Shown here: piece by piece, positions 27,453-35,787 of the stretch
Layout of the letters: each line of letters opens with the position of its first letter
Numbering within the stretch: position 1 is the first letter of the stretch
Source: Aeromonas sp. RU39B
GTDB taxonomy: Bacteria; Pseudomonadota; Gammaproteobacteria; Enterobacterales; Aeromonadaceae
Assembly: GCF_900156095.1 (NCBI RefSeq)
Contig: NZ_FTMJ01000004.1
Location: 124,001-188,000, forward strand
Reading direction: 5' to 3'
Length of the DNA stretch: 64,000 nt
Program-made: the position numbers and the translations under genes
The notes under the pieces: generated by a model
Told to the model about the DNA's origin: nothing
Seen by the model: the letters and a program-made list of their open reading frames with translations, nothing else
Databases searched by the model: none

Positions 27453-28819
27453 TGCACGGATTTGCAGATGTGCGGGAGGCCGAGCAATTTTTAGCGGATC
27501 ACCCCGAGATTGACGCTTTTGAGGTCTATCTGGTGGATTTGGCCGGCATCAGCCGTGGCAAGTTATTGCGCCGCGAAGAGGTGCTGACGGTCTATCGGCA
27601 TGGTCGTCCACTGCCGGCCAGTATTCTGGCGCTCACCGTAAACGGCGAGGACGTGGACGAGACCGGATTGGTGTGGGATGTGGCCGACGCCGATTGCCAG
27701 GCGTTTCCACTGGCCGGTTCACTCACCGTGCTGCCGTGGCGCAAAGTGCCGACCGCTGCCTTTCAGCTCTCGTTGCACCCGCAATCAGGGCAACCGGCGG
27801 CGGTGGCAGATCCGCGTCATGCGCTGATCCGGGTGATCCAGTCACTCGAGCAGGCGGGGTTCTATCCGGTGATGGCGGTCGAGCTTGAGTTCTATCTGCT
27901 CGACAGAGACGATGATCCGTTTGGCAGACCGCAACCCGCCCGGCTGGGCGATGGGCGGCGGCCCCATTCGCCGCAGGTCTATGGCGTGCGTGAGCTGGCG
28001 CAGCTTGAACCGTTTCTGGCTGACCTGTATGCCGCGTGCAAGCTGCAGCGGTTGCCAGCACGCACGGCGATTTCCGAATACGCGCCGGGGCAGGTGGAGA
28101 TCACCCTCGAGCACGGCCCGGCGCTGCTGGCGCTCGATCAGGGGATTCGCTACAAGCGGCTGGTCAAAGGGGTGGCCGACGCCCATGGCATGCAGGCCTG
28201 TTTTATGGCCAAGCCGTTTGCCGAGCACGCTGGCAGCGGCATGCACCTGCACGTGAGCTTGGCCGATGAGCTTGGGCACAATCTGTTTGCCAGCGACGAT
28301 CCTCACGGCTCACCGCTACTGCGCCACGGCATTGGTGGATTGCTCACCACCTTATCCGATGCGCTGCTGCTTTTCTGTCCGCATGCCAACTCCTATCGCC
28401 GCTTTCGGGCGCACAGCTACGCGCCGCTGGCGCCGACCTGGGGGGTGAACAACCGCACCGTGTCGATGCGTATTCCCGGCGGATTGCCCGATAGCCGTCA
28501 TGTGGAGCACCGCATCTGCGGCGCCGATGCCAATCCCTATCTGGCCGCCGCCTGTGTGCTGGCCGGTTTGCTGCGAGGCATCAGTGAGCACAGTGATCCC
28601 GGCGCGCCGATTGAGGGGAACGGCTATGCCACGGCGCAGCCAGGTGCCTTGCCCAACTGGCAGCAGGCGCTGGCCCGTGCCCGGCACAGTGCATGGCTGC
28701 ATCAGGTCTTTGGGGATGAGTTTATGAAGGTGTGGCTGGCCATCAAAGAGGCCGAGCAAGAGGCCTATATGGCCGAGGTGGGAGAGCAGGACTGGCGCTG
28801 GTATCGCTATACCATTTAG
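27452..28819 (+). CDS. Glutamine synthetase-family ligase (PuuA/GlnA3-like)
   Basis: ATP-dependent glutamate-amine ligase, 455 residues. Family features: N-terminal beta-grasp region (VYLVDLAGISRGKLLRREE), EFYLLDRD, the metal-site EYAPGQVEITLEHG, SGMHLHVSLAD and NNRTVSMRIPGG. The Tyr adenylylation loop of housekeeping GlnA is absent, and the match is to gamma-glutamylpolyamine or glutamylamide synthetases. Start ATG shares a base with the previous stop (TGATG). The other Puu genes are not nearby, so the amine substrate is unknown. Confidence 0.82.
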   Translation: MHGFADVREAEQFLADHPEIDAFEVYLVDLAGISRGKLLRREEVLTVYRHGRPLPASILALTVNGEDVDETGLVWDVADADCQAFPLAGSLTVLPWRKVPTAAFQLSLHPQSGQPAAVADPRHALIRVIQSLEQAGFYPVMAVELEFYLLDRDDDPFGRPQPARLGDGRRPHSPQVYGVRELAQLEPFLADLYAACKLQRLPARTAISEYAPGQVEITLEHGPALLALDQGIRYKRLVKGVADAHGMQACFMAKPFAEHAGSGMHLHVSLADELGHNLFASDDPHGSPLLRHGIGGLLTTLSDALLLFCPHANSYRRFRAHSYAPLAPTWGVNNRTVSMRIPGGLPDSRHVEHRICGADANPYLAAACVLAGLLRGISEHSDPGAPIEGNGYATAQPGALPNWQQALARARHSAWLHQVFGDEFMKVWLAIKEAEQEAYMAEVGEQDWRWYRYTI

Positions 28820-28822
28820 TGG

Positions 28823-28855
28823 GTTGCGGCCGCGCACTCTGACGGCGGCCGCAAC
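28823..28855. terminator. Stem-loop between converging ligase and FKBP genes
   Basis: GTTGCGGCCGC (28823-28833) and GCGGCCGCAAC (28845-28855) form a perfect 11-bp stem. No U tract on either strand; probably a transcription barrier rather than a classic intrinsic terminator. Confidence 0.5.
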
Positions 28856-28864
28856 AGGCTCGCA

Positions 28865-29332
28865 TTATTCGATAGCCAGCAGCTCAACATCAAAAATCAG
28901 CGTCGCGCCGGGCGGAATTTTCCCGGCCGAGCGGTTGCCGTAGCCGAGCTTGGCAGGGATAAACAGGCGCATCTTGTCGCCCGGGTGCATCAGTTGCAGC
29001 CCTTCGGTCCAGCCGCGGATCACCTGATTAAGACCAAAGACAATCGGCTCGCCACGGGCGTAGGAGCTGTCGAAAACCGTGCCGTCGAGCAAACGACCTT
29101 CATAGTGCACCTTGACCCGGCTGGTTGCGCCCGGTCGCTCGGTGCCGCTTCCTTCTTGCAGCCACTGGTATTGCAGCCCCGATCCGGTCTGCTCGACACC
29201 CTGTTGCTTGCTGTTGTTCGCCAGGAAGGCATCGCCCTCACGCAGATTGGCGTCGGCCTGCTTGCGCGACTGTTGTTGTGAGTAGAGATAAAAGGCCAGT
29301 CCAACCGCGCAGATCAGCAGCAACAACTTCAT
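28865..29332 (-). CDS. FKBP-type peptidyl-prolyl isomerase, membrane-anchored
   Basis: Prolyl isomerase, 155 residues. Residues 2-18 form a hydrophobic N-terminal signal anchor, followed by a short polar linker and an FKBP domain with [36 protein letters not shown] and [21 protein letters not shown], all drug- and proline-pocket elements. The export signal places the domain in the periplasm, as for FkpA/FklB relatives. It stands alone. Confidence 0.88.
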   Translation of the reverse strand: MKLLLLICAVGLAFYLYSQQQSRKQADANLREGDAFLANNSKQQGVEQTGSGLQYQWLQEGSGTERPGATSRVKVHYEGRLLDGTVFDSSYARGEPIVFGLNQVIRGWTEGLQLMHPGDKMRLFIPAKLGYGNRSAGKIPPGATLIFDVELLAIE

Positions 29333-29496
29333 TCAGGGACTCCTCGGGTGATTTGGCTCGCCGCTATTGGCGGACCTCATCATATGTCACGGCGGCAAGA
29401 GGGGACTATGCGCAGTGACCAAACTGGGCAGCAGATTGGGAGCCAGGTCACGTCTTGAATGTCTGAAAGCCCCGTGGGGCCCTCTTCTGCTCTCTA

Positions 29497-30513
29497 TTAC
29501 TTTGCCAAATAGGGTTCGAACTGCGGCGTGTAGCGCGCCTCAAAGCCCTTGTCGCCTTTGACGATAAGATAGACCGCCATCTGACGCGCCTTGGCAAAGG
29601 CCATCGCTTCGTCCGGCCCCATCACCATCAGCGCGGTGTCGTAGGCATCGGCCTCGAGCGCGGTAGGGGTGATGACGGTGGCCGACACCAGCTTGTGCGC
29701 AATGGGTCGTCCGGTGCGCGGATCGATGATGTGCGAATAGCGCTGACCATCGAGCTCATAGTAATTGCGGTAACTTCCCGCAGTGCTGACCGCCATCCCC
29801 TTGGGCGTGACGATCCCCTGAAAGGCACCCGGTTTGTCGGAAGGATCGACAATGGCAATGCGCCACGGTTTGCCTTTGGGGTTGTGGCCTTTGCTGCGCA
29901 CCGCGCCAGCGAGCTCAATCAGATAGTTCTGGATGCCGGCTTTATCGAGCAGGGCGGCAACGGCGTCAGAGCCGGCTCCTTCACCCAGCGTCGAGAGATC
30001 GAGATAGAGATCGGGGTGATCTTTACTCAGCATAAACTGCTCGCCCTGACGGGTGAGGTGCAGTTTGTCGATGCCAACCCGCTCACGCGCCGCTGCGATG
30101 GCGGCCTCATCCGGGGTTTTAACCGGGCGCTTGTCCGGGCCAAATCCCCACAGATTGACCAGTGGGCCGACCGTGACATCCAGCAGCCCCTTGGTGACCT
30201 GGCCGGCGGTGATGCCTTGCTCCACGATCTTGGCCATGTCGCTTGGAATGGGGTGGGCCAGCGCATCCTTGGCCTGATTGAAGCGGGAGATATCCGAATC
30301 GGGCTCATAGGTTGAGATTTCGTGGTTGAGCTTGACCAGCAGGGCATCGACTTGCTGCTGCAACGCCTGTTGTCCGCCCGGGAACGGGTCGGCAAGGGTG
30401 ACAGCATAGAAAGTGCCCATGGTCCGCCCCTCAATTCGGGTCGGTTCGGTAGCGGGTTGGCAGGCAGATAACAGGCTGGTTAACAGCAAAAACAGCAGGG
30501 GGCGCGGCGACAT
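29497..30513 (-). CDS. apbE: FAD:protein FMN transferase ApbE, lipoprotein
   Basis: Attaches FMN covalently to Thr of target proteins such as the Na+-NQR and Rnf subunits, using FAD and Mg2+. The 338-residue precursor has lipobox LLSAC (Cys18), then GRTMGTFYAV, a flavin-binding region around LDVTVGPLVNLWGFGP, DLSTLGEGAGSDAV, and metal-site SHIIDPRTGRPI with SATVITPTALEADAYDTALMVMG. No Nqr or Rnf genes are adjacent. A short GC hairpin with a weak T tract (29466-29481) follows on the minus strand. Confidence 0.93.
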   Translation of the reverse strand: MSPRPLLFLLLTSLLSACQPATEPTRIEGRTMGTFYAVTLADPFPGGQQALQQQVDALLVKLNHEISTYEPDSDISRFNQAKDALAHPIPSDMAKIVEQGITAGQVTKGLLDVTVGPLVNLWGFGPDKRPVKTPDEAAIAAARERVGIDKLHLTRQGEQFMLSKDHPDLYLDLSTLGEGAGSDAVAALLDKAGIQNYLIELAGAVRSKGHNPKGKPWRIAIVDPSDKPGAFQGIVTPKGMAVSTAGSYRNYYELDGQRYSHIIDPRTGRPIAHKLVSATVITPTALEADAYDTALMVMGPDEAMAFAKARQMAVYLIVKGDKGFEARYTPQFEPYLAK

Positions 30514-30597
30514 ACGTTCTCTCGCGTGGCGAAACAGGCCGCCAGCTTAGAGCAAGCGCAGCCAAAAAACACGTCTGTCACCGCAGCAAATGCAGGA

Positions 30598-30951
30598 TTA
30601 GAAGGTCAGCACCTTGTCGGCGGCCAGTGTCCAGTCCGCCAGCAGGGCCAGCGTGCCGATCTCGATACCCTCAATCAGTGGCAGTGTGGTGATGCCGCGA
30701 GCATCGCAACAGGTTTTGCACAGGCGCACCGGTACGCCTTGGGCAAGCAAGATCTCCAGCATCTGGCGCAGGTTGTAGCCTTCGGCCGGAGTTTGACCCG
30801 GCAGAGCGGCCGTCACCGCATCAGATAACAAAAACAGCTTGAGGCTGACGCCGTCACGCTCGGCCAGGGTCAGGGAGAGACGCAGGGCATTAAACAGGGA
30901 TTCACTGCCATAGGGGGCGCCGTTGGCAATCACAACAATCTCTTGGCTCAT
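30598..30951 (-). CDS. DsrE-family protein
   Basis: Small cytoplasmic protein, 117 residues from the ATG at 30951, which has GGAG ahead. The fold matches DsrE/YchN proteins (VVIANGAPYGSESLFNALRLSLTL; LLSDAVTAAL; PVRLCKTCCDARGI). Paired Cys residues in CKTCC could carry sulfur, as in TusD/DsrE, but the tusBCD context is absent, so sulfur relay is only a family inference. Confidence 0.8.
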   Translation of the reverse strand: MSQEIVVIANGAPYGSESLFNALRLSLTLAERDGVSLKLFLLSDAVTAALPGQTPAEGYNLRQMLEILLAQGVPVRLCKTCCDARGITTLPLIEGIEIGTLALLADWTLAADKVLTF

Positions 30952-30992
30952 GATGAACTCCGAATGGAACACTATGGCTGCAGAGTAAAGGA

Positions 30993-31020
30993 AACGGGGA
31001 TCGGTTTTCCAATCCCCGTT
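30993..31020 (-). terminator. Terminator of the chemoreceptor gene
   Basis: AACGGGGAT (30993-31001) pairs with ATCCCCGTT (31012-31020). On the minus strand it is followed by TTTCCTTTACTC, a T-rich tract, about 19 bases after the stop. Confidence 0.65.
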
Positions 31021-31038
31021 CACAGAGTGGCGTGCCTA

Positions 31039-32691
31039 TCAGGCGAGACTGAAGCGGCTGATGCGCTGTTGCAGGTGTTGCGCCAGTCGGGCCAGCTCAT
31101 GGCAGGACTGAGCTGTATGGTTGGCGCCCTGAGCATTCTCTTCGGCGACCGTATTAATGACGAGCATGTTGCGGCCCAGCTCTTCGGCTACCTGATGCTG
31201 CTCCTCGGTGGCGCTGGCAATCTGGGTATTCATGTCGCTGATGGCCGTCACGGCGTCGTTGACCTGCTCCATCTGCTCACCGGCACCGCGAGCCAGTGAG
31301 ACGGTCTCGAGCATGCTCTGACACCCTTCCTGCATGGCACTGCCAGCGGCAGAGGCACGGCTTTGCAACTGCTCGATCATGCGCTGGATTTCGGTGGTGG
31401 AGTCCTGCGTGCGTTGGGCCAGGGTGCGAACCTCATCGGCCACTACCGCAAAACCGCGGCCCTGTTCACCGGCGCGAGCCGCTTCGATGGCCGCGTTGAG
31501 CGCCAGCAGGTTGGTCTGATCGGCGATATTGCGGATCACATCCAGTACCAGGCTGATGTTGTTACTCTCGCTTTCGAGCTGACTGACCACCTGGCCGGTC
31601 CCTTCGATTTCGCCGGCCATTTTCTCCAGACTGTCGATGGCGCTAACCACCACCTGCTGACCTTGACGGGACGCATTAAAGGCGCTGCGGGCCATTTCGG
31701 CGGCCTGCGTGGTGTTACGGGCGACATCTTCCACCGTGGTCTGCATCTGCTGCATGGCGGTGGCAACCTGGGTGATTTGGCCCTGCTGCTGGGACATGCC
31801 ATGAGAAGATTGGGTGGAGATAGCGCTGACCTCTTCCACGGCGCTGCCCAGCTGGGTGACCGAGCTTGAGATCTCGCTGACCAGATCGCCCAGGCCGTTC
31901 TTCATGCGTTGAATGGCTTGGCCAAGCTGGCCAATCTCGTCTTTGTTCAGGCGCCCCTCGGCAATCCAGTCGCACAGCTCGCCTCGGCCCAGGTGGCCGT
32001 CGGCAATGCGGCTGGCCTGATTGGTCAGCATCACCAGCGGGTTACGGATCTGGCGGGTCAGTACGGTGGCAAACAGCACCACCAGCGCCGCGCAGGCCAG
32101 AATGGCTGCGATGATGCTGGTGCGGGCAATCTGGAATGCGTCATTTGCTGCTTCTTTGTTGTGTTGCGCAAACTGGTGGTTGCGCTCGAGCAGTTTCTTC
32201 ATGGCGCCATCCAGCTGAGTGAAAATCTGATAGCCCTGTCCAAGTAAATCGTTTACTGCCTGAGTCCGGTTACCGCTGGCGATGTTCTGCCAGATGGTCG
32301 CATGCAGACTCATGTAAGCATTCCACTGCTGCTTGAGCTCGACGAAGATGGCGCGTTCGACGTCATCACTGATCACCCGCTCATAATTTTGCAATTGGGT
32401 TTGCATGGTTCCGGCCTGAGTATCGATGATGCGCTGGTATTCGCTGGCTCGTTGCGGGTTGTCTTGCAGCAGCAAATAGGCAAATTCAAAGCGACGCAGA
32501 TTGGTACTGGCGTGACGGATATCGGAAACCATGTCGATACCTGGGATGGTGGTATCAGTCAGGGTAATGGCGGTGTCGTTCATCTTGTCGAACTGATAAA
32601 GCGAGAATCCCCCGATCAGGAACAGCATCAGGAAAAACAGCGAAAACGCGGCTGTCAGTTTTTGACCCACGGTCATGTGACGCAGTGACAT
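31039..32691 (-). CDS. Methyl-accepting chemotaxis protein (four-helix-bundle sensor)
   Basis: Chemoreceptor, 550 residues. N-terminal membrane segment (about 10-30), periplasmic four-helix-bundle sensor (4HB_MCP, about 31-190), second membrane segment (about 190-212), HAMP domain to about 270, and a signalling hairpin with the conserved tip NLLALNAAIEAARAGEQGRG. It ends without an obvious CheR-binding pentapeptide. It stands alone; ligand unknown. Confidence 0.92.
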   Translation of the reverse strand: MSLRHMTVGQKLTAAFSLFFLMLFLIGGFSLYQFDKMNDTAITLTDTTIPGIDMVSDIRHASTNLRRFEFAYLLLQDNPQRASEYQRIIDTQAGTMQTQLQNYERVISDDVERAIFVELKQQWNAYMSLHATIWQNIASGNRTQAVNDLLGQGYQIFTQLDGAMKKLLERNHQFAQHNKEAANDAFQIARTSIIAAILACAALVVLFATVLTRQIRNPLVMLTNQASRIADGHLGRGELCDWIAEGRLNKDEIGQLGQAIQRMKNGLGDLVSEISSSVTQLGSAVEEVSAISTQSSHGMSQQQGQITQVATAMQQMQTTVEDVARNTTQAAEMARSAFNASRQGQQVVVSAIDSLEKMAGEIEGTGQVVSQLESESNNISLVLDVIRNIADQTNLLALNAAIEAARAGEQGRGFAVVADEVRTLAQRTQDSTTEIQRMIEQLQSRASAAGSAMQEGCQSMLETVSLARGAGEQMEQVNDAVTAISDMNTQIASATEEQHQVAEELGRNMLVINTVAEENAQGANHTAQSCHELARLAQHLQQRISRFSLA

Positions 32692-33118
32692 ACTTCTTCT
32701 TTCTCTCGGTTAAATGGAAAAAGGGTAACCATCATGAGAAAAGGCTTGGGAAGGTAGCCCTAACTCACTGCTTTAATAACGCTTTTGAGATAAATCGTTC
32801 CGCACGTCCTGTGGCAGGAAAAACTTAAATTTTGTTTTTTATCATTAAGTTAATGATTAAAGAAACCGGGATGGATTGTATGTTATTGCGCCAGATTGGT
32901 GTCAATCAGCCAACTTTGATCCAACACCGCATATGCATCATTTAATTCTCGTTCAAAACAGGGATTAAATAATCAGGCATCAATTAGATGCCTGATGGGG
33001 ACAATACTGAGGTAGGGTGAAATCAGGCTTTTACCTAAAAAGAAGTAATTTGGGCGTAATGGGTGCAAATGGTGCTGGTTGCCTGCCGTTTTGCCGCTGA
33101 TGCCAACTCGATAGCTTC
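32692..33118. other. 427-bp gene-free interval with two inverted repeats
   Basis: AT-rich stretch between the chemoreceptor and siderophore-interacting genes. ATCATTAA-G-TTAATGAT (32841-32857) is a perfect 17-bp palindrome about 150 bases ahead of the chemoreceptor start, a candidate operator. ATCAGGCATC (32972-32981) and GATGCCTGAT (32987-32996) form a 10-bp stem which on the minus strand is followed by TATTTAATCC, a possible terminator for the siderophore-interacting gene. I see no convincing ORF. Confidence 0.55.
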
Positions 33119-33928
33119 TTAGGCTTCGGCGTCCATGACCTCATGGCGCTCGTCGTGATACTCCTCTTCACTGCGACCGGCGCGCCAATAAGGCACGGCA
33201 TAGACGTGAGCGCGATCAGCGCCGAGCGTCCGGCGCACATGGCGGCGCAGGGGCAGCACCAGATCTTGCTCGCCGGCCAGCCAGAAGTGGCTGTTGCTGG
33301 CGTCACTTGCCTGCAGGCAGAACCACTGCTGCAGTGCGCCATGCTGCTCGCGGCCACCCACTTCCCAGTGAATGGCGATGCCGGCAGGCAGCGCCAGAGG
33401 CTGGATGTCTGCTGCGGTGGGTACCAAAACGGCAATGGCGCCGGTGGCATCAGCCGGCAGCTGGCTGACGAGAGCGGCGATGGCTGGCAAGGCCGTGAGA
33501 TCGCCAGCCAGGTAGTAGCGGCGGGCCGGCGGTAACATTGGCTGTGGGCCACCGGGCGCGGAAAGGCCGAGCCAGTCACCCGGTTTGACCTGCTCGATAA
33601 AACGGGCCGCAGGGCCGGTTCCGCCATGCAGGGCAAATTCCACATCCAGTTCACCACGTTCACGACGCAGGGCGCGCAGCGTGAAAGTCCGCATTACTGG
33701 CTTGCTGGCAGGATCGGCCCAGCGTGGACCGCGTTCGGTCAGTTCGGGTAGAACCGGATGGGCTTGTCCCGGCTGGGCAAACATCAGCTTGATGTGAGCG
33801 CCACCCTGAGCGTCTGGGTAATCGGCAAGTTCGTCACTGTGCAGAGTGATACGGCGCAAAGAGGGGGTGATATCGACAATCTGGCGAACCTGCAGTAAAC
33901 GCGGGCGACGCGGTGCGGGAGCGGACAT
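33119..33928 (-). CDS. Siderophore-interacting protein (ferric-siderophore reductase, SIP/ViuB type)
   Basis: Cytoplasmic NAD(P)H-dependent flavin reductase that releases iron from imported siderophores. The 269-residue protein has the FAD-binding N-terminal domain with VMRTFTLRALR and the D-W-x-GLSAPGGP loop, and the SIP C-terminal domain with YYLAGDLTALPAIAAL and FWLAGEQDLVLPLRRHVR. No siderophore gene is adjacent. A Fur-like box lies just upstream, fitting iron repression. Confidence 0.9.
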   Translation of the reverse strand: MSAPAPRRPRLLQVRQIVDITPSLRRITLHSDELADYPDAQGGAHIKLMFAQPGQAHPVLPELTERGPRWADPASKPVMRTFTLRALRRERGELDVEFALHGGTGPAARFIEQVKPGDWLGLSAPGGPQPMLPPARRYYLAGDLTALPAIAALVSQLPADATGAIAVLVPTAADIQPLALPAGIAIHWEVGGREQHGALQQWFCLQASDASNSHFWLAGEQDLVLPLRRHVRRTLGADRAHVYAVPYWRAGRSEEEYHDERHEVMDAEA

Positions 33929-33944
33929 GATGATTCCTGTATTT

Positions 33945-33963
33945 GAGAATACTTATCGATAAC
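33945..33963 (-). promoter_or_regulatory. Candidate Fur box
   Basis: Read on the minus strand, GTTATCGATAAGTATTCTC matches the 19-bp Fur consensus at about 13 positions. It lies 17 bases before the start codon of the siderophore-interacting gene. Confidence 0.55.
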
Positions 33964-33995
33964 ATCATATCCGTTTTCCCGGGAGTGCAACACTC

Positions 33996-34556
33996 TCAGC
34001 CCACTGGCTGCAGCGTAAAGAAGGCTAGCGTGGCCCGGCGAGAGCAAGCGAGTTCCAGTTGGTTTTCTTGCTGCAGAGCGAGCGTGTCTCCTGCCGTCAT
34101 TGCCTGGCCATTGGCTGCAAGCGTGCCATCAAGCAGTGTCACCAGATAACGGTGGTCAGGTTCAAGGGTCAGATTGACGGTAAAGGGCAGGGTCAGGATC
34201 CGTGCATTGGCTTTGATCTTGTCCGGCTGGTAGATAAGGCCCAAATCCGTCACCTCTTTTTTGAGCAAGGTGCAGTGCATGGCCTCATCACCGTCAAAGT
34301 GGGCAATCTCATAGGTGGCATAGGGGTGGCCATTAAGAGCAAAACCGGCGCCTGAGACCGGCAGCAAGATGCGGCGATAGCCCGGGAAGCGCGAAAAGTC
34401 ACCGCTGCTTTTGATGATGGCCATACTCAGGCGATAGTCGAAATCGAGATGGTCCAGCGAGCTTCCAGATGGCTCAAGGAGCAGTTCACGCGTTTCACCT
34501 TGACCGTTTTTCCACGGCATGGCCCTACTCTGCTGCTTGGGGTAATAGATGTGCAT
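33996..34556 (-). CDS. HutD/Ves-family cupin protein
   Basis: Small bicupin-like protein, 186 residues, of the HutD/Ves family: YYPKQQSRAMPWKNGQGETREL at the N-terminus is the family hallmark, and SMAIIKSSGDFSRFPGYRRILLPVSG follows. HutD is linked to histidine utilisation in pseudomonads, Ves to cold stress in E. coli; neither context is seen here. It reads away from the polysaccharide locus and its promoter must share the region 34557-35160. Confidence 0.82.
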   Translation of the reverse strand: MHIYYPKQQSRAMPWKNGQGETRELLLEPSGSSLDHLDFDYRLSMAIIKSSGDFSRFPGYRRILLPVSGAGFALNGHPYATYEIAHFDGDEAMHCTLLKKEVTDLGLIYQPDKIKANARILTLPFTVNLTLEPDHRYLVTLLDGTLAANGQAMTAGDTLALQQENQLELACSRRATLAFFTLQPVG

Positions 34557-34754
34557 ACGAGATTCTCATTTGAGTGTGGTATGAGGCGCTATCATGCCAA
34601 GCGTAACAGTCTGTGCTGTCGTTTGACAGGCACCCCTTGCCAAACTCAGCCGTGATGCGTGAAACCATCGTCTATGCTTACGATCCAGGTCAAAGTTCCA
34701 CCTGTGATTAAGTGCTATATTTCCCGTTATCCCGCCTACTGGGGCTTTGCCTTG

Positions 34755-34769
34755 GTTTGTTAAACAAAC
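34755..34769. repeat. Inverted repeat 1 ahead of the polysaccharide locus
   Basis: GTTTGTT-A-AACAAAC is a perfect palindrome about 390 bases before the first gene. A candidate regulator site. Confidence 0.5.
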
Positions 34770-34782
34770 GTTAAATATCTCA

Positions 34783-34806
34783 AGGTATGAGATTTCTCTC
34801 ATACCT
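34783..34806. repeat. Inverted repeat 2 ahead of the polysaccharide locus
   Basis: AGGTATGAGA (34783-34792) and TCTCATACCT (34797-34806) are perfect 10-bp arms around TTTC, 14 bases after repeat 1. No T run follows on either side, so an operator is more likely than a terminator. The rest of 34557-35160 holds one more palindrome and no convincing ORF. Confidence 0.6.
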
Positions 34807-34890
34807 AAGTATGCTTTTGCCCTCATTCCGCCCCCCGGAATTTCAAACTTTCCACCGATATGAAAAACATCTCCCCCCGGTAAGATCCTC

Positions 34891-34903
34891 CTTGACGGTC
34901 AAG
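34891..34903. repeat. Inverted repeat 3 ahead of the polysaccharide locus
   Basis: CTTGAC-G-GTCAAG, a perfect 13-bp palindrome about 260 bases before the first gene. It contains a TTGAC that could also serve as a -35 element, but no good -10 follows at proper spacing. Confidence 0.4.
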
Positions 34904-35160
34904 ATTTAGTAACTTGCATCGTTATTAACATTCCCTCTGAGGGAATACATCCTGGGAGCCACACAGCAAATATGACTCCATGGAATGGTCTCGCGCCCCG
35001 AATCGGGCTGGTCACCGGTATATATCGGTATCGCTATCTTGCAACCTGAGGAATGAAAGACAACGCGGGAGGTGATGGAGATATAAATCGACGGCAACGT
35101 TTATGGACGAAGGGATTGAACCTAGTTGGTTTATTTAGTTTGTTCTATGGAGGAACACTC

Positions 35161-35679
35161 ATGTTACGGAAAATTCTGTTTTTGGTGCTGATGCTGGGTG
35201 CAGGGCAAGTATTTGCTGATGTGACTGTGGTGGATGTGCCGGGTGAAGCCAGTACTACCTTTCTTCATCTAGGTGCGGCACAAGGAAGCACTTTTACTGA
35301 CACCTGGTCGCTGGATATCACGGATGAGGCCGTTGCGGTAGCCGGTGCGGTTAGCCTTAGCTTGGCCAAAACCTATGGCATCACTGATTTTGCCCTTTCG
35401 GTGTATGACGTAGCTACCTCAACCTATCTGGCTGTCACTGAACTGGTGACTGACAGTGGCACCTTCTGGAGCTTCACGATTCCGAGTTCTGGCCTCTACG
35501 ATCTTTTGATCAGCGGTACTATCTCCGGTTCGTCGGGTGGCGCCTATGTGGCCGGTATCGTGACTGCCGCTATCCCAGAGCCGGGTGTCTACCTGCTGAT
35601 TCTGGTAGGTCTGGTTGGCTTGTTTATCAGCAAGCGTCAACGCTCTACCCGTATTCCGACCATGATGCAGGCCGCCTGA
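35161..35679 (+). CDS. PEP-CTERM sorted surface protein
   Basis: Secreted protein, 172 residues, that should be cut and handed over by the exosortase encoded downstream. ATG at 35161 is chosen because GGAGGA precedes it and a signal peptide follows at once (residues 1-20, LFLVLMLGAGQVFA then DVT); the open frame upstream from 35053 has no ribosome site. The C-terminus has all three sorting elements: IPEP with Pro-Glu-Pro at 139-141, a membrane segment (about 143-156, VYLLILVGLVGLF) and a basic tail (SKRQR). The middle is Ser/Thr/Gly-rich beta-type sequence without known domain. First gene of the locus. Confidence 0.88.
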   Translation: MLRKILFLVLMLGAGQVFADVTVVDVPGEASTTFLHLGAAQGSTFTDTWSLDITDEAVAVAGAVSLSLAKTYGITDFALSVYDVATSTYLAVTELVTDSGTFWSFTIPSSGLYDLLISGTISGSSGGAYVAGIVTAAIPEPGVYLLILVGLVGLFISKRQRSTRIPTMMQAA

Positions 35680-35787
35680 TTCCAATTGCCTAATAGCAAT
35701 GTGTAATCGCCCGGCATCAGCGCGTGTGTTTATTAACCGCGCAGCTGAGTCGGGCCGGTTTTTCAACCAGCGTATCGAGAGCCAGGG

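Noticed and set aside
34628..34642. Sigma-54-like AGGCACCCCTTGC ahead of the polysaccharide locus
   Set aside because: The GG and GC elements are 10 bases apart instead of the required 12, and the site is over 500 bases from the first gene.
34783..34806. Terminator for the HutD-like gene or for an upstream transcript
   Set aside because: The stem is strong but neither side has a T run, and both flanking genes read away from it.
35053..35160. Longer start for the PEP-CTERM protein
   Set aside because: It would place 36 extra residues before the signal peptide; the ATG at 35161 has GGAGGA and begins the signal peptide directly.
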